Assembly: GCA_964450865.1 (NCBI GenBank)
Contig: CAYVHB010000016.1
Span: 1 to 64,000, forward strand
Direction: 5' to 3'
From: CAYVHB01 sp964450865
Lineage (GTDB): Bacteria > Bacillota > Clostridia > Saccharofermentanales > UBA5734
DNA: 64,000 nucleotides
Each line of letters begins with the position of its first letter. The stretch's first letter is position 1. The translations under genes were made by a program, and so were the position numbers. Below, piece by piece: positions 56,001-62,189 of this stretch. The notes beneath the pieces were generated by a model. It was not told where the DNA came from. It saw only the letters and a program-made list of their open reading frames with translations, and did not search any database.

Positions 56001-56382
56001 AAATCAGGTCCGGATACGTTTCATCGGCGGGGATCGGCCGGATATCATAGACCTGTTTGCTGACCGGGAAAAAGCCAAAATAATCGGTGCTGAAAGCAAA
56101 GGGCTCGCGAGTTTGGATGTTGGTATATTTATTGTGATTCAAGACCCACATCAGGCCCTTATGTTCACGATAGTCCGGTACCGGGACGGTCTTGTCAACG
56201 ATCCAGACCTGCAGTGGCTGCTCTGGCTGGCTGCGCCATAACAGAACCGGCCCGACCAGGACAGCGAGTAAAGCAAGCGATAAAAGCAAGGTTGCCAATA
56301 TCAGAATGAGCATGACCAGCACAAAGCGTTTCCGTTTCACCTGAACCGTGTTGACCATCTGTGTCATCTCCTGTCTGTTCAA
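53017..56382 (-). CDS. Membrane-anchored extracellular TIM-barrel glycosidase-like protein
   Basis: 1121 residues: a cytosolic N-terminus with basic KRKR, one TM helix (about 20-48), an extracellular region to about 400 without recognised family, a Thr/Pro-rich linker, then a clan-A-like glycosidase barrel (FFIRGVNLGAARPGYWF, NANCLRVYTLLPP, VLGYLVGRELEP, VVAEFGLATG, GIIFEWMDEWAKKTW) and a C-terminal beta-rich carbohydrate-binding-like part (RIELAHDTSYLYLRLTL). GRELEP and AEFG are good candidates for acid/base and nucleophile glutamates. It may trim or modify the polymer made by the GT2 encoded immediately upstream. Confidence 0.65.
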   Translation of the reverse strand: MNRQEMTQMVNTVQVKRKRFVLVMLILILATLLLSLALLAVLVGPVLLWRSQPEQPLQVWIVDKTVPVPDYREHKGLMWVLNHNKYTNIQTREPFAFSTDYFGFFPVSKQVYDIRPIPADETYPDLIYLADTYGVYRDDYFQPNVRGVQSPIIYGGLESQEVEAIRQNTGQGNTIIGEFNIVASPTNARNRAELGQILRTDWNGWKGRYFRELARNVEVPDFIIKNFELQSGQPWSYTGAGYVLVSDNDQIAILENGIDVGSRGLQVEFAASYQEEFSVSASVDYHYWFEFITPDPGTEVLASYKLDLTAAGQARLAALGLPVQFPAMIRNRNTQYTAYYFAGDFADLQNVSRTYEFAGLAWLQRQLSGLNPNSDDYFYWNGYVPVMQKILADVATTARTRLPAQSGQIGRPTPTPIPNTATAAVTLHARTWQQGFQIQRDGQWQDFFIRGVNLGAARPGYWFTEFPQDEAVYLQWFTQMGEMNANCLRVYTLLPPAFYQALAIYNQGHADNPLRLLQEIWPEENPAGGNYLAADYLAAYQQEIRYVIDAVHGQTRIKNRLGRAYGIYTSDVSSYVLGYLVGRELEPQEVVATNEANPGYAFKGQYLSTISGASATEAWLAQCCDYAIAYETDCYKSQHPTAIVSWPTLDPLTHDTEWNKNNDKSKEYNDSATIDINHIARQPALAAGFFGAYHIYPNYPDFMNNEPAYDTYRDDQGRLRYGGYLAEFIRQHSQYPAVVAEFGLATGQGNAHPSPDGYHHGGLSEEAQGEGIVRLMQAIRREGYAGGIIFEWMDEWAKKTWITEGYMIPYERHVLWHNSLDPEQNYGLLAMESVGPGQFTEVGSGDGRISRIELAHDTSYLYLRLTLDGAVALEKERIYIGLDTYERTKGEFRLAPDLAATAGSGLEFLLDLGGRDGASLLATPDYNAATGHYASTRATQDGIFNAISVLTTRERVTRSGQVIPAQYHNNSVLRYGYFMTLKNTLPGQDREAAATGEGTAGEYNINGDASNCNWFIQGDQILVRLPWGLLNFSDPSESRVLNDPAVELSPLRDALRTTRSDGIVLNALIVDQRTRQQLDWLPATRTYQWPDWQTAQYQARLKKSYPIIRDYFARLADIYGN

Positions 56383-56457
56383 TAGGGCCGCTGCCAGACC
56401 CCTGCGGCTACCTGGTTGCTCAGGTCCGGCACCTCATGCGCGACGAAACCGGCACCC

Positions 56458-56517
56458 GGTCAGGAATTTCCGCTTCCGGTACCAGGTACCGGGTCAGGAA
56501 TTTCCGCTTCCGGTACC
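56458..56517. repeat. Exact 26-bp duplication spanning the GT2 stop codon
   Basis: 56458-56483 and 56492-56517 are identical and are separated by GGTACC-rich palindromic bases (period 34). The stop codon of the glycosyltransferase lies in the second copy. GGTACCAGGTACC and GGTACCTGGTACC allow an extended hairpin. Confidence 0.9.
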
Positions 56518-59500
56518 TGGTACCTGGCGGCGGCTGAAGCCCTGGCGCCTGATGTTGCCCCAGCCTTCGTTGCGGGTGATGATCCGCAGGCTGCCGAACA
56601 GGCGCCAGAAGCTCATGAGCTGGCGCGGCCCGAAGTTCTCCAGTAGTGCAAACCAGATGAGCTGCCAGGTGTCCCTGGTCTGAAAATAGGGACTTTCCCG
56701 CTCTCCGATCATCAGGGAAAACAGCGAGATCAGCGTGCCCATGGCGACAGTTGCCAGGAACAGCAGCAAGGCCACTTCCCCATTCAGCAAACCCAGAATC
56801 GCAGCCAGCACGACCATCAGATAACCCTGGACCTCGATAAAAGGGCCGATCAGCTCAAACAGCAGGAAATATGGCATGGCGACCAGGCCGGTCCGGCCAT
56901 AGGCCGGATTCAGCAGCATCTTGCGATGAAAAATCAGGATATCGGCCAGGCCACGCTGCCAGCGATAGCGCTGCCGGCTCAGGCTATTCAGATCCTCCGG
57001 CACCTCAGTCCAGCAATTGGCATTAAAAGCATACGCAATCTTGAAATGCAGTTTCTGCTCACGCATCAGGCGGGTGATCCGTACAACCAGTTCCATATCT
57101 TCGCCGACCGTGTCCTTCTCATAGGGACCGCTGCTGGTCAGGTAGCCACCAACGGCAATGACGCGTTCGCGCCGAAACAAGCCAAAGGCCCCGGAAATAA
57201 TCAGCATGGAATTGATCAGGGACCAGCCAAGCCGGCCGGACATGAAAGCCCGGATGTATTCGATGGTCTGCAGCCGGGCCAGCCAGTTGCGCGGGATCCG
57301 CACGACGCGGATCTGCCCCTTGTCAATTTCGCAGCCATTGGCAGGAAAGACATTGCCACCGAGAGCCGGCATCTCCACGCCGGCATCCAGTTCGAGCGAA
57401 GCCAGCTTCAGCAAGGCATCACTTTCCAGCAGTGAATCAGCATCAATACCACAGAAAAACTCCTTGCTGGCCAGGTTGATGCCGACGTTCAGGGCATCTG
57501 CCTTGCCGCCGTTTATCTTATCAACAACGGTCAGGCGCGGCAGCGATTCGTTGCGGTAAACGCCGCGAACGGGTTGCGTCTTGAGGCGGCCGGCCGGCAC
57601 ATGGTCGATACGGGTCAGCTGAAAGGCCTCAATCAGGACTTCGAGGGTCCGGTCCCTGGATCCGTCGTTGATAATGACCAGTTCATAGTCCGGATACTGC
57701 AGATTCAGCAACGAGCGTGCACTCTCAATGATGTTTTTCTCTTCATTAAAGGCCGGGGCCAGAATCGAGATCGACGGCAGCATCCGGTGCTTGAAGAGAA
57801 ACGGCCGGCTCTTCAGCTTCCAGAGCCGGGACTGACGGCGCAGGTTATACAATGAAAGGAACAGCAGCGTCATGTAAATCAGGTTGACGGCCAGTGAATA
57901 GAAAATCAGATAGTAGTTAAAGTCTACAACATACAGCTTCAGCTGGGTCAGCCACGGCAGCAGGCCAATGACGTTGAAATGCCGGGCCACGTAAATGACC
58001 GGAAAGAGCAGAATCACAGAAACCGTAATCAGCCAGACACCACGAATCAGGTTACGATCCCGGGTAGCCGGACGCATCCGGGCCGGCGGCGGAGCGGGCG
58101 CCAGCTGGAGCCGGGCCAGCAAACGCGGCTGCAGATAACTTTGCAGGTCGGCAACCGCCTCGGGCTGATCCGGGATGATGGCAGCCAGAATACTGACCAG
58201 ACGGTCCTCCAGCTGTGGATTGCGATTTTTGTTCAGGAAATCGATAACTCCGCTAGTCTTGCCAGTCAGCAGCACATGGCGGATGATCTCGGCAACTTCC
58301 AGATTATCGGTGCCATGGACCAGCTTCATCATGTAGAACTCGATCTTGCGGGACAAGATCTCCGCCAGCAGTTTGCGGATCGCCAGTTTTCTTTCACGGA
58401 AAAAAGCCGCTTCCACCAGGCTCAGCAGCCGGGGGGTCCGGCTCGTCACCTGGCTGATCACATCGACCGCTGTACGGGCCACGCTTTCATCAGCCAGAAG
58501 GCTGAGAAGCCGTTCCATGTTTTCGCGGGTGTTAAAGCGAACCAGGGCCCGCACGGCGATATTGCGGATCACCGGGTCCTCATCCTGCAGATAGCGTTCA
58601 TTGGCTATTTCATCTGGATGCCACAGGGCGATTGTTTCGGCAGCGCGATAGATCAGGTTCTGGCGCTGCAGACTCCCTTCAATACTGACCGGCAGGCGTT
58701 TGAAGCGAAAGCAGCGGTCCAGCGGACGCACGGGCCCGTGGAATCGGCACTGCCGCAGATCATCCGGCCGTAGCCCGCCAGCAGTCGGCGCGCCAGCGAC
58801 CGCACCCTGGGCCGGGGCACTGCCAGCCGGCGAACCCGCGTCCGGGCTGCCTGCGTTCTGCAAAGCCGCATCAGCCAGCGAGCTGACGGCTGACGGTTCC
58901 ACCGGGACAAGGGGAGCCACAATCTTGCGGCTCCAGATACAGTTGCCGCAGCAGCGTTTCTTCTGATCCATTTTTGCATACAGGGGGCGGTTCCGATTGA
59001 CATTTCGATCCCGCAGCAGCTGATGCAGGTATTTTTTCAGTGGACTGCTGTAATGAACGGCTGCCAGGTCCAGCAACAGTTCCTTGATTTCAGCCTCCGG
59101 CCGGTCCAGCAATTGCGGCAGATAGGCCTGCATGGCAATGCCATAGTCGGTCAGGAGGGCATTGACCCGGATGCGATACCAGCGATGGGCGTTAATCAGC
59201 GAGGCAATCAGGCTGGGAATGGAACGCGCGTCACCCAGATCAGCAATGGCGTTGGCGATATACAGCTTGACCGGAAATGATCTTTCGGTTACCAAAGCCC
59301 GCTCAAGGGTCAGGCGGGCGGCATCATTGCCGACAAAGCCCAGCTGGACCGCCGCTTCCATCCGGCGCATGGAAAACACCGAACGCAGCCGGCGGGTATA
59401 ACGTTTCTGCAATTCGGCTATGCGCACGCTGGCTTCAATTTCTTGCTTTTTATCAGCTTCCAGGACAATAACCTGCTTCATCTGACGGTATGATTCGGTC

Positions 59501-59700
59501 AAATCCCGCGGCTGACGGCGTGAACGGCCCGGATTGACCAGCCCGATGAGAATATTGATAATCCCGGACTGCTGTTCGAGGATCCGGCCACGCCGGGACA
59601 GATTGCGTTCCCGATCCATCAGGATCTTGATGATCAGGACCAGGTCCAGATAAAGCAGGACCAGGATTGCGGCCAGAAAGACCAGGATGTTAATGTTCAT
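56494..59700 (-). CDS. Membrane GT2 polysaccharide synthase with N-terminal HEAT-like repeats
   Basis: 1068 residues. An N-terminal TM helix (about 5-27) leads into a long cytosolic helical-repeat region (about 90-530) with HEAT-like units (FPVKLYIANAIADLGDARSI, VIRNIAVRALVRFNTRENME). It is interrupted by a Cys cluster (C250, C251, C254, C318, C330) and an Ala/Pro/Gly insertion. TM helices at about 553-572 and 590-618 precede the GT2 domain: APAFNEEKNIIES, GIDADSLLES (D753, D755), GEDMELV, and QRYRW (Q910-W914). Two to three C-terminal TM helices complete a BcsA/PgaC-like processive synthase. It probably polymerises and exports a beta-linked polymer; sugar unknown. The start overlaps the sensor gene by 11 bases. 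Confidence 0.85.
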   Translation of the reverse strand: MNINILVFLAAILVLLYLDLVLIIKILMDRERNLSRRGRILEQQSGIINILIGLVNPGRSRRQPRDLTESYRQMKQVIVLEADKKQEIEASVRIAELQKRYTRRLRSVFSMRRMEAAVQLGFVGNDAARLTLERALVTERSFPVKLYIANAIADLGDARSIPSLIASLINAHRWYRIRVNALLTDYGIAMQAYLPQLLDRPEAEIKELLLDLAAVHYSSPLKKYLHQLLRDRNVNRNRPLYAKMDQKKRCCGNCIWSRKIVAPLVPVEPSAVSSLADAALQNAGSPDAGSPAGSAPAQGAVAGAPTAGGLRPDDLRQCRFHGPVRPLDRCFRFKRLPVSIEGSLQRQNLIYRAAETIALWHPDEIANERYLQDEDPVIRNIAVRALVRFNTRENMERLLSLLADESVARTAVDVISQVTSRTPRLLSLVEAAFFRERKLAIRKLLAEILSRKIEFYMMKLVHGTDNLEVAEIIRHVLLTGKTSGVIDFLNKNRNPQLEDRLVSILAAIIPDQPEAVADLQSYLQPRLLARLQLAPAPPPARMRPATRDRNLIRGVWLITVSVILLFPVIYVARHFNVIGLLPWLTQLKLYVVDFNYYLIFYSLAVNLIYMTLLFLSLYNLRRQSRLWKLKSRPFLFKHRMLPSISILAPAFNEEKNIIESARSLLNLQYPDYELVIINDGSRDRTLEVLIEAFQLTRIDHVPAGRLKTQPVRGVYRNESLPRLTVVDKINGGKADALNVGINLASKEFFCGIDADSLLESDALLKLASLELDAGVEMPALGGNVFPANGCEIDKGQIRVVRIPRNWLARLQTIEYIRAFMSGRLGWSLINSMLIISGAFGLFRRERVIAVGGYLTSSGPYEKDTVGEDMELVVRITRLMREQKLHFKIAYAFNANCWTEVPEDLNSLSRQRYRWQRGLADILIFHRKMLLNPAYGRTGLVAMPYFLLFELIGPFIEVQGYLMVVLAAILGLLNGEVALLLFLATVAMGTLISLFSLMIGERESPYFQTRDTWQLIWFALLENFGPRQLMSFWRLFGSLRIITRNEGWGNIRRQGFSRRQVPGTGSGNS

Positions 59701-61888
59701 TGACGTGAACGCCACTCCCCAGCTTCAGATTGATCAGGCCGACCAGCTCGGTCAGCATGAAGGGTTTCTTGAAATAATGCTCAATGCCCAGGCTCAAGGC
59801 CCGCCGGACAGAATAGTCGTCCTTGAGGTAGGAAATGAGCAGAAACGGGATATTTTTCGTTTCTGAACTCTGCAGCAATTGTTCGCGGACCAGGAAACCG
59901 TCGACTTTCGGCAGGGTGATTTCGGAAATGATGCAGTCGGGCGTTTCCTGCTGCGCCAGTTTCAAGGCACTCTCACCGTCGCGGGCAGTGAAAATCTGAT
60001 AATTGAGAATACCCAGGGCGGTCGTCAGAACATCCAGGCTGACCTCATCGGTATCAGCAATCAGGATCCGGCCGGCGACTTCGATGTCGTCCTCATTCAT
60101 TTCACTGCCGCTGCAGACCATATTCTGGCCCATTTTCCGACAACGGCTGACCCGGCTTATCCCCAGGCGGTACATTTTTTCACCGGGTTGATCGTCACCG
60201 GCGATGGTGAAAGTCTCCTGGCGGGACACGACCCCGATCGAAACAGTCATGCGTTCAATGTACCGGCCGGAAAAAGCAATCGCATTGCGGACATGCTCAG
60301 CAAAGACCACTGCTGCCTGTTTTGTGCCATCAGGATCAAGCACGGCAAAGGCTGCGCCCTGCAGGCGGAACAATACCATCTGTTCGCTTTTCAGGTCATC
60401 GATCAGGCCGGCCGTGATCTGCAGTGTTTCATCGACAACAGCATCGCCATACTCAAAGCGGATCCTGGCCATCTGATCCATGTTGATCAGAATCATCGTG
60501 ATGTCGGTCTCCTCAGGCGCATTAGCCAGCGTACTTTGCAGATACAGCTTAAAGAAATCAAAATTGTAAAGACCGGTGATCTTGTCGCGGACCAGGCGCT
60601 CCTGGGAAGCCTGGAGATGGTCGGCCAGCGCCTCATTTTCGCGTTTCAGCAGGCGAACCTCCTGGCGCAACACCTGGGCTGTATGCAGGCTGCTTGTAAA
60701 AATGGCCGGCATGGCCAGTTCATAGTCAGCTGATAACTGGCTGACAAACGGCTCAATCACCAGCAGCCAGCTCAAGCCCTTGCGGGCCGCAATGCGTTCA
60801 AACAGCACATTCCACAGGCGATGACCGGTCACGGAATCGGCAGCCTGCCATTCTGGCTGCACGAGCAGAGCCGGCGCGGCCTCGCCCTTTTCAGCCTGTC
60901 CAGGCTGCATGGCCGAAGCCATTACGGCAGCGCTCATTTCAGCCTGTCCAGCTTGCGCAGCCGGAGGTGGTACAGATTCTGGCTCTTCAGCCAGCACCGG
61001 CTGATACAAGCCATGGATTGTCAGTGATGCTTCATCAATCTGCAGCGGCAAGTCAGCAATGGCATCGAGGACGGCACTGCGGCCAAAGATCGCAGCGTAG
61101 CGGTGCAGCACCTGGCTGCCCAGTTCCAGGTCCACTTCACGTTCCCGCAAACGATGCCGGACCGGATTCAGGAACAGGCCGCAGCGCAGGTCGCGCAGGG
61201 CGACAATGAAATCACGCACGTTCTGGTTGATCACCGAACCATGTTGTGGCGCAATCATCGCAATATCCAGTTTAAGGAACGATTCCATAACTGGACGCAG
61301 GATTTCATTGGCCGGCATGTAATGCTCGTGGAAGGTCTTCATCCGCTCGAGATAGTCTTCGTCAGCCAGCAAGGACCAGGGCCGATCCTGCAGGCTCAAG
61401 GCCCCGAACAGATCACTGGAAAACAAAATCTTGCTTTGTGGATCATAGGTGGCTATCGCACCCGGGAAATGCAGGTAGGGTGTCGGCAGGAAGTTCAGAA
61501 CCCGGCCGGAACCAAGCGTCAGCTGAAAATGATGTTCATTGACAATATAGTAGGGGGAACGGACGCCATAATATTGCACAAGCATGCTGGTCCGCCAGTG
61601 GGTAACCAGCCGGGCCGCGGCACCGGCCTGTTCAAAGAGCGGCACACTGGCGCACAGATCAGGATCCTGATGATGAAGAACAATATATTTTATTTTATCA
61701 ATTGAAACTATTTGCGTCACATTTTCATAAACCTGGGCAAAATCAAGACCGGATCCCGGATCGAAAAGGACTGCTTCCTCCCCATCGACCAGTAAATACG
61801 GGTTGCAATTCAGACTGGCATTATGTGCAGCAGAACCGACCCAGTAAATACCATCAGTCAGTTTAACAGCAGATTTTGTCACAATCAT
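59690..61888 (-). CDS. Diiron metallo-beta-lactamase/degenerate GGDEF/pseudo-receiver sensor protein
   Basis: 732 cytosolic residues in three parts. Residues 1-290 are a flavodiiron-type metallo-beta-lactamase (ODP-like) domain with all six ligand positions: H73, D75 (Glu in most flavodiiron proteins), D77, H140, D159 and H216; no flavodoxin domain follows. An Ala/Gln-rich linker and a coiled coil (about 405-432) lead to a GGDEF-fold domain (DKITGLYNFDFFKLYL) whose signature loop reads RLQGAAFA (508-515), so cyclase activity is unlikely. The receiver domain (607-720) has Glu656 where the phosphorylated Asp belongs (CIISEITLP), with K708 kept. I infer that redox, O2 or NO input at the diiron site controls the glycosyltransferase encoded next. 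Start ATG 61888; a TTG at 61912 is an alternative. Confidence 0.8.
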   Translation of the reverse strand: MIVTKSAVKLTDGIYWVGSAAHNASLNCNPYLLVDGEEAVLFDPGSGLDFAQVYENVTQIVSIDKIKYIVLHHQDPDLCASVPLFEQAGAAARLVTHWRTSMLVQYYGVRSPYYIVNEHHFQLTLGSGRVLNFLPTPYLHFPGAIATYDPQSKILFSSDLFGALSLQDRPWSLLADEDYLERMKTFHEHYMPANEILRPVMESFLKLDIAMIAPQHGSVINQNVRDFIVALRDLRCGLFLNPVRHRLREREVDLELGSQVLHRYAAIFGRSAVLDAIADLPLQIDEASLTIHGLYQPVLAEEPESVPPPAAQAGQAEMSAAVMASAMQPGQAEKGEAAPALLVQPEWQAADSVTGHRLWNVLFERIAARKGLSWLLVIEPFVSQLSADYELAMPAIFTSSLHTAQVLRQEVRLLKRENEALADHLQASQERLVRDKITGLYNFDFFKLYLQSTLANAPEETDITMILINMDQMARIRFEYGDAVVDETLQITAGLIDDLKSEQMVLFRLQGAAFAVLDPDGTKQAAVVFAEHVRNAIAFSGRYIERMTVSIGVVSRQETFTIAGDDQPGEKMYRLGISRVSRCRKMGQNMVCSGSEMNEDDIEVAGRILIADTDEVSLDVLTTALGILNYQIFTARDGESALKLAQQETPDCIISEITLPKVDGFLVREQLLQSSETKNIPFLLISYLKDDYSVRRALSLGIEHYFKKPFMLTELVGLINLKLGSGVHVNEH

Positions 61889-61968
61889 CTGGAGGATTCC
61901 ACCTTTTTGCAAGAATAGCTGACAAAGGGATGATAACCAGGCAAAATGACTATATCATAAATCGTCTG

Positions 61969-61996
61969 ATTATACCATGCTCAAACCATACACCAA
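61969..61996 (-). promoter_or_regulatory. Promoter of the sensor-GT2-glycosidase operon
   Basis: Minus strand TTGGTG (61991-61996), a 16-base spacer, and extended -10 TGGTATAAT (TATAAT at 61969-61974), about 80 bases before the ATG. Confidence 0.65.
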
Positions 61997-62071
61997 GGGA
62001 TTCTTACACGCCTGGCCCCGGCATGCATATCGGGTCCTGCAGAATCAGTTTGTTTGTGGGTTAATCCAAAT

Positions 62072-62095
62072 CGCGGATATTAACAACGCGAATAT
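62072..62095 (-). promoter_or_regulatory. Direct repeat upstream of the sensor promoter
   Basis: ATAT(T/C)CGCG occurs twice at 15-base spacing (62087-62095 and 62072-62080), about 75 bases upstream of the -35 box, a position suited to an activator. The rest of 61889-62189 holds no gene. Confidence 0.35.
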
Positions 62096-62189
62096 TGCTA
62101 AAACAGGTATCCATACGCATCATCATAGCGAACATTGAAGGTATCATATCTGATTATGGACAGCCGGGCGGTATCAGCCCGATGTTACT

